A stretch of DNA of 64,000 nucleotides, from contig JAKLHY010000008.1 in assembly GCA_022709905.1 (NCBI GenBank), positions 1 to 64,000 on the forward strand, in the 5' to 3' direction. The position numbers were made by a program, and so were the translations under genes. Positions 17,253 to 25,018 of this stretch are shown piece by piece. The notes under the pieces are model-generated. The model worked only from the letters and a program-made list of their open reading frames with translations. It made no database searches and was not told the DNA's origin. Positions within the stretch are counted from its first letter, which is position 1, and every line of letters begins with the position of its first letter. The stretch comes from Verrucomicrobiota bacterium (lineage in GTDB: Bacteria > Verrucomicrobiota > Verrucomicrobiia > Limisphaerales > UBA1319).

Positions 17253-19292
17253 ATGATGGAGAGAGTGCGGGTTTCGAGATCCAAGTGTCGTGCGTTATGG
17301 TTTTTCCGGCTTGGCAGGCTGCTGGGGGGTGTGGTGTTTGTGTTAACGGCCGGAGGGGTGTCGGAAGCTCACGCCCAGATTTTGATCAGCCGGGGTTATC
17401 CCCCCCTTGTGATAAAGGAACCTTTGGACCAGACGCTTGCCGAAGGCTCGACGCTCGCCTTGGCCGCACGAGTGACGGGATCGGAGCCTTTGCGGTACCA
17501 GTGGTATTTCAACGGGCTTCCGATCACTCGCGCCAACAACTACTCGCTGGTTATTTCGAACGCGCCATCGGAGCGGAGCGGCAACTATTACTTGCTGGCC
17601 AGCAATTATTTTGGGAAGACAACCAGCCGGGTGGCGCAAGTGCGAATCTTGGAGCCTCTGCGGGTTTTGCAGAGTCTTTTGACCACCAACCTCAGTTTGG
17701 GGAGACAGAATGTTTTGTCCGTGGACACGGCGGGTTCGAAGCCGTTGCGGATTCAATGGCGTCTCAACGGGGTGAACATTCCGGGGGGCACGAACGCGAC
17801 CTTCGTGCTGCCGTCAGTTCGGCCGGCGGATGGGGGGCGCTACAGTGTGTTGCTGGTTTACGAAGCCGGGGTTGTCATGAAGGAAGTGGCCGAACTCGGT
17901 TTGGACATCCATGAGGTGATGGGCGCCGACTTTTTTGCGGAACGCACGTTGTTGCGTCATTCGGATTTGGTGGTGCGCAGCGCCAATGTGAAGGCCAGCC
18001 GCGAGAAGGGAGAGCCTGCGCATGCGGGAAAGCCGGGGGGCAAGTCGATTTGGTTTTCCTGGAGAGCGCCCATGACGGGGTGGGCGACTTTCACCACGGC
18101 GGGGAGTGATTTTGACACGCTTCTGGCGGTTTACACCGGTCTGAAAATAGATGACTTGACCCTGGAAGCCGCCAACGAAGACAGCGGGGGATCCTTGACG
18201 AGCAAAGTCCAGTTTATGGCTTCGGCCGGGGAGGTTTACCAGATAGCGGTGGATGGTTTCGCGGGGGCATCAGGTCGCGTGGTGTTGGGATGGGATCTCC
18301 AGACGGCGGTGACCACGGCCCCTCAGATCGTTCGCGAGCCCAGGTCGCAGTTTGTCGCCCAAGGAGGTGTGGCGCGTTTTTCCGTGGGGGTCCGTCAGCT
18401 CGGTCTGCGATACCAGTGGTATTTCCATAATAGGCCATTGCTGAACGCGACGGATTCAACCCTGATATTAAATAACGTCCAGCCGGGTCATGCTGGGATT
18501 TATCATGCCCTGATTTCGGGAAAGGAGAGGATCAGTTCGAGTGTGCCGGTTCGCCTCGAGGTGTATCGCGTTGAAGCGGGAGATCCCGGTCTTTTGGGGC
18601 CGGGAGAAGACAAACTCGAGGATCTTGTTTTAAAAACCGAGGATGGCCAGGCGATCGTGCGTCCGCTGCAGGGGCCTGCGTTCGGGGAGCGAATGAGTGC
18701 CGCGCCGTCGAGTGGTTACACCGTGGTCCGCTGGGGATCCAGCGTGGGGGGCAGCACGCAGACATACGAAACCGGCGCATGCGGTCAGATGGGAGGGGCC
18801 TCGATCTGGTATCGATTGGTGCTAACCCAGACCGGCATTTGCACGGTGAGCACCGAGGGCAGCAATTTCGACACCTTGCTGGCGGTTTTCCGGGAGACAG
18901 GCGATCTCATGAATCCGTTGTCGAGCCCCGTAACGTGCAACGATAATGGGGGCGCTGACGGCAAGACAAGCCGCTTGCAGTTGCCGTGCGAGAAACCCGG
19001 CGCTTATTTTGTGCTGGTGGATGGAGTGGATGGGGCCAGTGGTCAAGTGCAATTGACCGTGACGCTCGAGCCTTGGGTTGAGGTCAAATCGGTCGGCATT
19101 CAGAGCGCGGGATGGTTCGGATTCGAGCTGGGGATTCCAAAAGATTGGCTCTTTAGGATCGACGGAGGAACCGCTTTCTCCGACTGGTCGCCTCTGCTGA
19201 GCACAAACAGCAAGCAAGGATCGATTCAGTTCAACGATGAAGACTGGGCACTTTTTGGTCAGAGGTTTTACCGGATTGTGCCTGTGCAATAG
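17253..19292 (+). CDS. secreted protein with Ig-like domains
   Basis: The start is set at the ATG at 17253 (679 aa). The signal peptide includes LLGGVVFVLTAGGVSEAHAQ. Two adjacent N-terminal Ig-like domains follow (PLRYQWYFNGLPITRANNYS...GNYYLLASN; KPLRIQWRLNGVNIPGG...GGRYSVLL). Then comes a repeated ~100-residue beta domain (SIWFSWRAPMTGWATFTTAGSDFDTLLAVYTG; later SIWYRLVLTQTGICTVSTEGSNFDTLLAVF), with another Ig-like domain between the two copies (LRYQWYFHNRPLLN...AGIYHALIS). This layout is typical of large families of extracellular proteins in Verrucomicrobiota. The role is probably adhesion or surface binding. There is no enzyme motif. Confidence 0.8.
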   Translation: MMERVRVSRSKCRALWFFRLGRLLGGVVFVLTAGGVSEAHAQILISRGYPPLVIKEPLDQTLAEGSTLALAARVTGSEPLRYQWYFNGLPITRANNYSLVISNAPSERSGNYYLLASNYFGKTTSRVAQVRILEPLRVLQSLLTTNLSLGRQNVLSVDTAGSKPLRIQWRLNGVNIPGGTNATFVLPSVRPADGGRYSVLLVYEAGVVMKEVAELGLDIHEVMGADFFAERTLLRHSDLVVRSANVKASREKGEPAHAGKPGGKSIWFSWRAPMTGWATFTTAGSDFDTLLAVYTGLKIDDLTLEAANEDSGGSLTSKVQFMASAGEVYQIAVDGFAGASGRVVLGWDLQTAVTTAPQIVREPRSQFVAQGGVARFSVGVRQLGLRYQWYFHNRPLLNATDSTLILNNVQPGHAGIYHALISGKERISSSVPVRLEVYRVEAGDPGLLGPGEDKLEDLVLKTEDGQAIVRPLQGPAFGERMSAAPSSGYTVVRWGSSVGGSTQTYETGACGQMGGASIWYRLVLTQTGICTVSTEGSNFDTLLAVFRETGDLMNPLSSPVTCNDNGGADGKTSRLQLPCEKPGAYFVLVDGVDGASGQVQLTVTLEPWVEVKSVGIQSAGWFGFELGIPKDWLFRIDGGTAFSDWSPLLSTNSKQGSIQFNDEDWALFGQRFYRIVPVQ

Positions 19293-19634
19293 AGGATTGG
19301 ACTCGCAGAGCTCGTCCCTCCGGCTGTCCCTCCGGCCAAAGCCTGTTGCGGGCGCAAATCCGCGCGTAAGAGACCCGCAAAAAACCTACCGCGACTGGAC
19401 ACCAATCAGCGCCCCCAGAGCGCGAGGTCCGACATGCTTCGGATTATCCGAAGTATCTATTCGAAACATCGTATTAGTCCGCTCCAGGAGCCGAGTGCAA
19501 TTTATGACGTTAGTGCCGGGTGACTTCCGCTTCGGGTGAAGCGGAGGCGGGCTGCGTGAAACGAGAACGAAAAGACTAGGTTTTGGATCTGGACCCAAAT
19601 CACCGGAACGAAATCTGGATCACAAAACAAAACC
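19293..19634. other. gene-free stretch with a dispersed 24-mer and a hairpin
   Basis: No gene is seen. A 24-bp sequence starting GGACTCGCAGAGCTCG occurs at 19299-19322 and again, identical, at 35377-35400. A perfect hairpin TCCGCTTC-GGGT-GAAGCGGA lies at 19526-19545. It has no following T-run, so it is more likely a repeat element than a terminator. Confidence 0.55.
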
Positions 19635-19994
19635 ATGATCAAGACTATGAGAATCAACCTGAAACACCTGAATCTCCGCTCCCAGGACAGGCTCGACCAC
19701 TGGATCGAGGAACAAATCCTCCAGCTGGGTGAATCTCGCCAGATTGACGAAGCCAATGTGCGACTCGAGTGCCGGTCTGAATCGAGTCCGCCGTTTTCCG
19801 CCCATATTCACCTGGTAACGCCCGGGCCGGACCTTTTCGCTGAAAGCAGCGACCATACCATGCGGGCGGCCTTCAACAAGGCCTTCGCGCACTTGAGGGA
19901 GAGCATCTCCAGCCGGACGGGAAAGCGGCTGCGGAGATTGAAAAGCAACCTTTCCTCGCCTGCGGCCAAGACGCGGAGCTCTCGGTGGCTTTAA
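19635..19994 (+). CDS. hpf: HPF/RaiA-type ribosome hibernation factor
   Basis: The 119-aa protein is the short form of the S30AE/HPF family: MRINLKHLNLRSQDRLDHWIEEQI (strand and helix), ANVRLECRSESSPPFSAHIHLVTPGPDLFAESSDHTMRAAFNKAF, and a basic C-terminus (KRLRRLKSN). Members bind the 30S decoding channel and silence ribosomes under stress. It opens a plus-strand block of stress and ion-transport genes, 25 bp before the site-2 protease gene. The sequence is diverged, so family assignment is good but exact action is inferred. Confidence 0.75.
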   Translation: MIKTMRINLKHLNLRSQDRLDHWIEEQILQLGESRQIDEANVRLECRSESSPPFSAHIHLVTPGPDLFAESSDHTMRAAFNKAFAHLRESISSRTGKRLRRLKSNLSSPAAKTRSSRWL

Positions 19995-20019
19995 AATCCG
20001 AAAATGACCCAAATACAAT

Positions 20020-21216
20020 ATGAAGTCGAAATCCAAATCCACCTTCGGATGGTCGTTTCACTTGGGACGGCTGCTGGGGATTGACGTTTATATTCACTTC
20101 ACGTTCCTGCTGCTGCTGGCCTTCATCGGCCTGAGCCGCGGCCTGGCGCAACGCAGCATGGAAGCGGCCTGGGATGCCATGCTGTTCTTCGCCGGACTTT
20201 TTGTTTGCGTGCTGCTCCATGAGTACGGCCACGCGCTGGCTGCGCGACGTTACGGCATCGGCACGCGCGACATTACGCTTCTCCCGATCGGCGGCGTCGC
20301 GCGCCTCGATCGGATGCCGGACAAACCGTGGCAGGAGTTTGTCGTGGCGCTCGCCGGTCCGGCGGTCAACGTCGTTATCGGGGCGGCGCTCTGGGTTGGA
20401 CTCTGGATTGGCGGGTATTGGCAGCCGTTGGCGAGCTTGAGCGCGACCAGCGGCAACCTTCTCGAGCGCCTGCTGGCGGCCAATGTGTTCCTCGTGCTCT
20501 TCAACCTGCTGCCGGCATTTCCGATGGACGGCGGACGAGTGCTGCGCGCGGTGCTTGCGATGCGAATCAATTATTCCCGCGCCACGCGGATTGCCGCGCG
20601 GATCGGCCAAGGTATGGCCGCATTGTTCGGGTTCGCCGGGTTGTTCGGAAACCCGATGCTTCTGCTCATCGCTCTGTTTGTCTGGATCGGCGCCGCACAG
20701 GAGGCCGCGGCTGTCGAGATGAAAACTTCGCTGGCCGGCGCAACGGTGCGCCAAGCGATGCTCACTGACTTCAAGACCCTTTCACCCGGGCAAACCCTGG
20801 CCGATGCCACCCGGCTTTTGCTGGACGGGTCGCAGCAGGATTTCCCAGTTGTCGAGAGCGGCTCGGTGGTTGGGATTCTTGCCCATCGCGAACTCTTCCT
20901 GGCGCTCCGAGAACAGGGCGACACCGCCATGGTAGCGGACGTCATGCGAAGGGAATTTGCCGTGTTGTCCGTCGATGCGCCGCTCGAAACCGCGCTCGAT
21001 CCGGAGAACGTCGAGAAAGGAACGGCCATGCCCGTGCTGGATCGAGGCCGTTTGGCGGGCCTGGTTACGGCGGAGAACGTGGGCGAGTTCTTCATGGTCC
21101 GCTCAGCGCTGCAAACTCGGGGGGTGAGCACCGCGATCCGGCCAGCCACAAGGCCGCCGGTGATTCACTTGCCTCGCGTGGCGCCGCCGATTTTGGGCCG
21201 TCAGGCTGGCGGCTGA
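20020..21216 (+). CDS. M50 site-2 protease with CBS domains
   Basis: The 398-aa protein has an N-terminal intramembrane metalloprotease domain: the zinc motif HEYGH (LLHEYGHALAARRYGIG) and the second motif FNLLPAFPMDGGRVLRA supplying the third ligand Asp. About six membrane segments cover residues 20-225. Two CBS modules follow (VRQAMLTDFKTLSPGQTLADATRLL; VADVMRREFAVLSVDAPLETAL), which usually sense adenine nucleotides. This is the class of archaeal/bacterial S2P-CBS proteases that cut membrane-tethered regulators. It sits between hpf and transport genes, suggesting a stress-response role; the substrate is unknown. Confidence 0.9.
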   Translation: MKSKSKSTFGWSFHLGRLLGIDVYIHFTFLLLLAFIGLSRGLAQRSMEAAWDAMLFFAGLFVCVLLHEYGHALAARRYGIGTRDITLLPIGGVARLDRMPDKPWQEFVVALAGPAVNVVIGAALWVGLWIGGYWQPLASLSATSGNLLERLLAANVFLVLFNLLPAFPMDGGRVLRAVLAMRINYSRATRIAARIGQGMAALFGFAGLFGNPMLLLIALFVWIGAAQEAAAVEMKTSLAGATVRQAMLTDFKTLSPGQTLADATRLLLDGSQQDFPVVESGSVVGILAHRELFLALREQGDTAMVADVMRREFAVLSVDAPLETALDPENVEKGTAMPVLDRGRLAGLVTAENVGEFFMVRSALQTRGVSTAIRPATRPPVIHLPRVAPPILGRQAGG

Positions 21217-21247
21217 GCGAGCGCTGCCACTGTCATGCCTTGACGCC

Positions 21248-21508
21248 ATGACCGTATTCAGAAAAGCGCTCGCGGCTCTGGTGGGCGGCAGCCTCCTTCT
21301 CGCCGGTCTGGCCATGCTCGTGTTGCCCGGTCCGGCATTTGTGGTGATTCCGACAGCCCTTGCGATCCTGGCCATCGAGTTTGTTTGGGCGCGGCGTTGG
21401 CTGGCGTGGTTGCGCGAGCGGCTGAAAGCACTCGCCCAAAGCAAGTCGCCGAGCCAGTCGCCTCGAACAGTGAGTTCACAGATCAGGCGACGGCCTCAAC
21501 AACGATGA
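21248..21508 (+). CDS. PGPGW-family small transmembrane protein
   Basis: The 86-aa protein has one long hydrophobic hairpin (residues ~8-45) containing MLVLPGPAFVVIPTALAILA, the conserved proline-glycine turn of the PGPGW family. FVWARRWLAWLRERL and a basic tail follow. The function of the family is unknown; members are inner-membrane proteins. It lies 31 bp after the S2P gene in the same direction. Confidence 0.7.
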   Translation: MTVFRKALAALVGGSLLLAGLAMLVLPGPAFVVIPTALAILAIEFVWARRWLAWLRERLKALAQSKSPSQSPRTVSSQIRRRPQQR

Positions 21509-21628
21509 ACAGCGGTCACACCGTGAAATCTCCTATTCAAACGGCTCCTCCGCCCGGTTCCTGCTGGCGGATGAAATCCAGACAGGGCTATTCATCCCCA
21601 GGCCGACTTGATATGCTAGCCCCAGGCA

Positions 21629-22579
21629 ATGATGACTGCGTCAATGTTGTTATTGGGATTGGTTGCCCTCTATTTCGGAGCGGAATGGCTCGTGCGTGGT
21701 GGCGCCTCACTGGCGGTGCGTCTTGGCGTGACGCCTCTTCTGGTTGGGCTGACCGTCGTCGCCTACGGCACCAGCACTCCCGAATTGATCGTCAGCACGA
21801 TGGCCGCGGCCAAGGGACAGGGCCCCATTGCGATCGGCAATGCCGTCGGCTCGAACATTTTCAATATTGGCGTCATTCTCGGGCTGACGGCCCTGATCTG
21901 CCCCATGCGCGTGCAACTGCAACTCCTGAAGCTCGATACCCCGGTGATGCTCGGTGTGGCCCTGTTGTTTCTGCTCTTCTTCCTCGATCTGCGCATTGTG
22001 CTGTCCGAGGCGCTGGTATTCCTGGCATGCATCGCGGTTTATACCTTGATGAACATCCGTATTGCCCGCCGCCACGCCAGCACCGAGGTGCAAAAAGAGT
22101 TCGACGACGCCGTGCCCAAGCCGACGGGATCTGGATGGAAGGACGCTGGGTTCATTGCGGCGGGACTGGTCCTATTAATGTTGGGATCGCGGCTCTTCGT
22201 GACCGGCGCTGTGAACCTGGCTCGAGCTTTCCAGCTCAGTGAGGCGGTCATTGGTTTGACTATCGTCGCTGCCGGAACGAGCCTGCCGGAACTTGCTTCC
22301 TCGCTTATGGCGGCGTGGCGCAAACAACCCGATATCGCGATCGGGAATGTCGTTGGCTCGAACATCTACAATATCCTGGCCATCCTCGGCGTTGGCGGTG
22401 TTCTCGCGCCGCCCATCGACGGGCAGGGCGTGCGTCTAACCGACACGCTGGTCATGATCGGCATCTCCGCGTTGCTGCTGCTGATCGCGTGGACCGGCTT
22501 CAAGTTGAAACGCTGGGAGGGGGCGCTGCTTCTCGTGCTTTACGGCGGCTACTTGTGGCAGCTCTGGCCGAAATCCTGA
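21629..22579 (+). CDS. calcium/sodium antiporter (CaCA family, YrbG-like)
   Basis: The 316-aa membrane protein has the two inverted alpha-repeats of cation/Ca2+ exchangers: VGLTVVAYGTSTPELIVS with AIGNAVGSNIFNIGVILGL in the first half, and IGLTIVAAGTSLPELASS with AIGNVVGSNIYNILAILGV in the second. The paired acidic residues (TPE, LPE) and the GN-VGSN motifs form the ion sites. It exchanges Ca2+ for Na+ across the inner membrane. Ten or eleven helices are predicted, with a hydrophilic loop at ~135-165. It ends 6 bp before the first Mrp gene, so it may be co-transcribed with a complex that sets the Na+ gradient it uses. Confidence 0.93.
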   Translation: MMTASMLLLGLVALYFGAEWLVRGGASLAVRLGVTPLLVGLTVVAYGTSTPELIVSTMAAAKGQGPIAIGNAVGSNIFNIGVILGLTALICPMRVQLQLLKLDTPVMLGVALLFLLFFLDLRIVLSEALVFLACIAVYTLMNIRIARRHASTEVQKEFDDAVPKPTGSGWKDAGFIAAGLVLLMLGSRLFVTGAVNLARAFQLSEAVIGLTIVAAGTSLPELASSLMAAWRKQPDIAIGNVVGSNIYNILAILGVGGVLAPPIDGQGVRLTDTLVMIGISALLLLIAWTGFKLKRWEGALLLVLYGGYLWQLWPKS

Positions 22580-22585
22580 TCCGAT

Positions 22586-23122
22586 ATGACCGCCACCGTT
22601 CCCAACTCTCCCGTGACTGCCGGTTTCCGGCTCAGGCGTTGCCTAGGCCGCGCCGGCTGGATGGCGCTACTCTGGTTTGGCTTGAACGGCCGGGATGGGG
22701 CTTCGTGGATGGTCGGCGGCCCTGCGGTGCTGGCCGCGGCGTGGATCAGCGTGAGACTGCTGCCGGCGGTGACGTGGCGATGGTCCGCGGGCGGAGCGCT
22801 GGTCTTCGCCGCCTATTTTCTCCGCGAGTCCATCCGGGGCGGCTGGGATGTGGCCCGGCGGGCTTTGTCGCCCCAGCTCCCGCTGTCGCCGGGCATTGTC
22901 CGTTGTCCTTTCCACCTTCCCGCAGGGCCATCCCGGCTATTCTTCTGCGGCGCCATCAGCCTCCTGCCTGGCACCGCCGTGGTGGCCATTACGGATGAAA
23001 ACGTTTGCATCCACGTGCTGGACTGGACGCCGCGTGTCGAGGAGGAACTGCGCGCGTTGGAGCGGCGTGTGGGCGCATTGTTTGGCTTGGAACTGATGAA
23101 AGAAAAGGAGTCCGCCGCATGA
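22586..23122 (+). CDS. mrpE: Mrp-type antiporter subunit E
   Basis: The 178-aa protein shows two or three N-terminal membrane segments followed by a soluble domain. The MnhE signature is seen in YFLRESIRGGWDVARRAL, PRLFFCGAISLLPGTAVVAI and ENVCIHVLDW. MrpE is an accessory membrane subunit of the Na+(K+)/H+ antiporter complex. It is the first gene of a nine-gene run in which every gene overlaps the next by 4 or 8 nt; the mrpF start overlaps this stop as ATGA. Confidence 0.88.
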   Translation: MTATVPNSPVTAGFRLRRCLGRAGWMALLWFGLNGRDGASWMVGGPAVLAAAWISVRLLPAVTWRWSAGGALVFAAYFLRESIRGGWDVARRALSPQLPLSPGIVRCPFHLPAGPSRLFFCGAISLLPGTAVVAITDENVCIHVLDWTPRVEEELRALERRVGALFGLELMKEKESAA

Positions 23123-23400
23123 CCGCCTTCTATCTCGGAGCCGCTGTTGTCCTGCTGCTTACCATCATCCTGGGATTGGGACACATCTTTCGACAACCGG
23201 GACGGGCGGAAAGCCTGCTGGCGGCCTTGCTCTTTGGCAGCACTGGGGTGGCGCTGGTTTTGGTGCTCGGCAAGGGACTGGGCATGGACCGCGCGCTCGA
23301 TATCGCCCTGGTCTTCGCGCTGCTGGCGGCTGTGCTCGGCGTGGCGTTTGTGCTCCGCGGCTGGCCGGAAAACGACTCGAAGGAGGACCGCCAGCCATGA
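23119..23400 (+). CDS. mrpF: Mrp-type antiporter subunit F
   Basis: The start at 23119 overlaps the mrpE stop by 4 nt and gives 93 aa, the usual MrpF length. Three membrane helices are visible. The family region GRAESLLAALLFGSTGVALVLVLGKGLGMDRALDIALVFALLAAVLGVAF contains the conserved D-ALVFALL stretch. It is a small membrane subunit of the Mrp complex. It is followed by mrpG, again with an ATGA overlap. Confidence 0.85.
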   Translation: MTAFYLGAAVVLLLTIILGLGHIFRQPGRAESLLAALLFGSTGVALVLVLGKGLGMDRALDIALVFALLAAVLGVAFVLRGWPENDSKEDRQP

Positions 23401-23705
23401 TGATCCTCGACCTTCTCACCGGGCTGCTGCTCGTGGCGGGGCTGTTCTTCTTCGTCGCAGGCACGGTGGGCCTGCTGCGCTTTCCGGATCTTTATTCCCG
23501 ATTGCACGCTTTGACCAAGGCGGACAACGTAGGCCTGGGCCTCACGGTTCTGGCCCTGATGTTCCAGGCGGAAAGTTGGCCGGAGGTTTTCAAGCTCGGA
23601 TTGATCTGGTTGATGGTGCTCGCGGCTAGCGCGACGGTCTGCTTTCTCATTGGCAACGAGGCTTACAGGCGCGGGATGAAGCCGTGGACCGGGAGATCCC
23701 CATGA
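23397..23705 (+). CDS. mrpG: Mrp-type antiporter subunit G
   Basis: The 102-aa protein has three helices and the clear MnhG/MrpG signature FFFVAGTVGLLRFPDLYSRLHALTKADNVGLGL. MrpG is a small structural subunit of the complex. It overlaps both neighbours by 4 nt. The order E-F-G at the front of the operon is that of Mbh-type (MbhABC) gene clusters rather than the classical Mrp order, where A comes first. Confidence 0.92.
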   Translation: MMILDLLTGLLLVAGLFFFVAGTVGLLRFPDLYSRLHALTKADNVGLGLTVLALMFQAESWPEVFKLGLIWLMVLAASATVCFLIGNEAYRRGMKPWTGRSP

Positions 23706-23989
23706 TGTTGCGAATCTTTGACTGGATTTTGTGCCTCGTTATTCTCGTGCTGGCCTGGCGCTCGCTGAACGACCGGGACCTGTTCCGGGCGGTGATCAAG
23801 TTCATCGCGCTCGGGTTGCTCCTCGCCGTGGCCTGGGTGCGCTTGCGCGCACCAGATGTGGCCCTGGCCGAGGCGGCAGTGGGCTCGGGTTTGACCGGCG
23901 CGCTCATCCTCTCGGCGCTGGTCCGCATGCGCCGGCGCGAGGAAAGCGCAGTTCCCCCGTCCCAATCACAACCGGAGGCGCCGCCATGA
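23702..23989 (+). CDS. DUF4040/MbhD-like subunit (part of MrpA C-terminus)
   Basis: The start at 23702 overlaps the mrpG stop and gives 95 aa. Three helices are predicted, with the DUF4040 pattern FRAVIKFIALGLLLAVAWVRLRAPDVALAEAAVGSGLTGALILSAL, in which APD-A-AEA-VG is conserved. In classical Mrp this segment is near the C-terminus of the large MrpA; in Mbh complexes it is the separate MbhD. Here it is a separate gene, as in Mbh. Confidence 0.85.
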   Translation: MMLRIFDWILCLVILVLAWRSLNDRDLFRAVIKFIALGLLLAVAWVRLRAPDVALAEAAVGSGLTGALILSALVRMRRREESAVPPSQSQPEAPP

Positions 23990-24678
23990 TCCTGCGCATG
24001 AGCCTCGGATTTCTTTCGCTCGTGTTACTGGCCGCATTGAGCTGGGCTGTGCTGTCCTTGCCCGAAAAACCGGCCGGACTTACGGCGGAAGCCCTGTCGA
24101 AGCTACCTGAAAGCGGCGTGACAAATCCGGTGACGGCGGTGCTCCTGAACTACCGCGGTTACGATACATTGCTCGAAGTTGGCGTGTTGTTGCTGGCCAT
24201 CGTGGGCGTGTGGTCGCTGCGCCGGGGCGACTTGCCCTTGGGCGATCTGCGTGACCGCCCCCTGCTGATGTCGTTGCTGCGGGTGTTGCTGCCGGTGTTG
24301 GTGCTGGCGGCGGGTTATCTGCTCTGGATTGGGGCGTTCGCGCCGGGCGGGGCGTTTCAAGGCGGCGCGCTCCTGGGCGGCGCGCTAGTGCTGGTGCTCC
24401 TGGGCGGCTTGGCCCGTTCGTTTATTCACCGCCACCGCCTGCTCCGCCTGGGTCTTGTGCTGGGCGTGTTGGTCTTTGCCGGCGTCTGCGCGGTGACGAA
24501 AGGCCTGACTGACGGACTGCTCGAATACCCGGCGGGCAGCGGCGGGGCGTGGATCCTGGTCATCGAATCCGCCGCGATGATCTCCATCGGACTGACCCTG
24601 GGGCTGCTCTACTTCGGAGGAAGACCTGATCCGGGGCAAAAGGAACTTGATGAAGGGAGCCCGCGCCACCATGCCTGA
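23986..24678 (+). CDS. mrpB: MbhE-like segment fused to Mrp subunit B
   Basis: The start at 23986 overlaps the previous stop by 4 nt (230 aa). The first ~85 residues match the MbhE-like segment of MrpA (GVTNPVTAVLLNYRGYDTLLEVGVLLLAIVGVWSL, with the conserved YRGYDTLLE). The rest is MnhB/MrpB (LLPVLVLAAGYLLWIGAFAPGGAFQGGALLGGALVL and VIESAAMISIGLTLGLLYFGG, containing the PGG-FQGG motif). The fusion bridges what are two genes (MbhE, MbhF) in archaeal clusters. Confidence 0.87.
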   Translation: MILRMSLGFLSLVLLAALSWAVLSLPEKPAGLTAEALSKLPESGVTNPVTAVLLNYRGYDTLLEVGVLLLAIVGVWSLRRGDLPLGDLRDRPLLMSLLRVLLPVLVLAAGYLLWIGAFAPGGAFQGGALLGGALVLVLLGGLARSFIHRHRLLRLGLVLGVLVFAGVCAVTKGLTDGLLEYPAGSGGAWILVIESAAMISIGLTLGLLYFGGRPDPGQKELDEGSPRHHA

Positions 24679-25018
24679 CCATCGCATCTACTTGCTCGCC
24701 GGCGCGGCCCTCTTTGTTATCGGGTTCTACTCACTGCTGGTTCAAGCCCATCTACTGCGGCGGATCATGGCCCTCAACGTGATGGGCAGCGGCGTGTTTC
24801 TTGTTTTCATCGCCCTTGGAGCTCTGACGCCGGGCGCGTTTCCCGATCCCGTGCCGAACGCGATGGTGCTTACCGGCATCGTCGTATCTGTGTGCGCGAC
24901 CGGCTTGGGGCTGGCATTGGCGGATCGATTGCAGACGGATGCCGACAAGGTGGAATTGGAGGACGGCCCGGAAACCAGCAGGAACACGACAGACACGAAG
25001 GAGGAGAGCGGCGGATGA
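24671..25018 (+). CDS. mrpC: Mrp-type antiporter subunit C
   Basis: The 115-aa NuoK-like protein has three helices: YLLAGAALFVIGFYSLLVQ, LLRRIMALNVMGSGVFLVFIALG and PVPNAMVLTGIVVSVCATGLGLALADRL, which keeps the conserved DP-PNA-VLTGIV stretch. The ATG at 24671 overlaps the end of the mrpB gene by 8 nt. The C-terminus is a long charged tail (residues 88-115) longer than usual. MrpC sits between MrpA and MrpD in the complex. Confidence 0.88.
   Translation: MPDHRIYLLAGAALFVIGFYSLLVQAHLLRRIMALNVMGSGVFLVFIALGALTPGAFPDPVPNAMVLTGIVVSVCATGLGLALADRLQTDADKVELEDGPETSRNTTDTKEESGG

Noticed and set aside
19526..19545. Hairpin after the Ig-like gene as a rho-independent terminator
   Set aside because: No T-run follows and it lies more than 230 bp after the stop codon.
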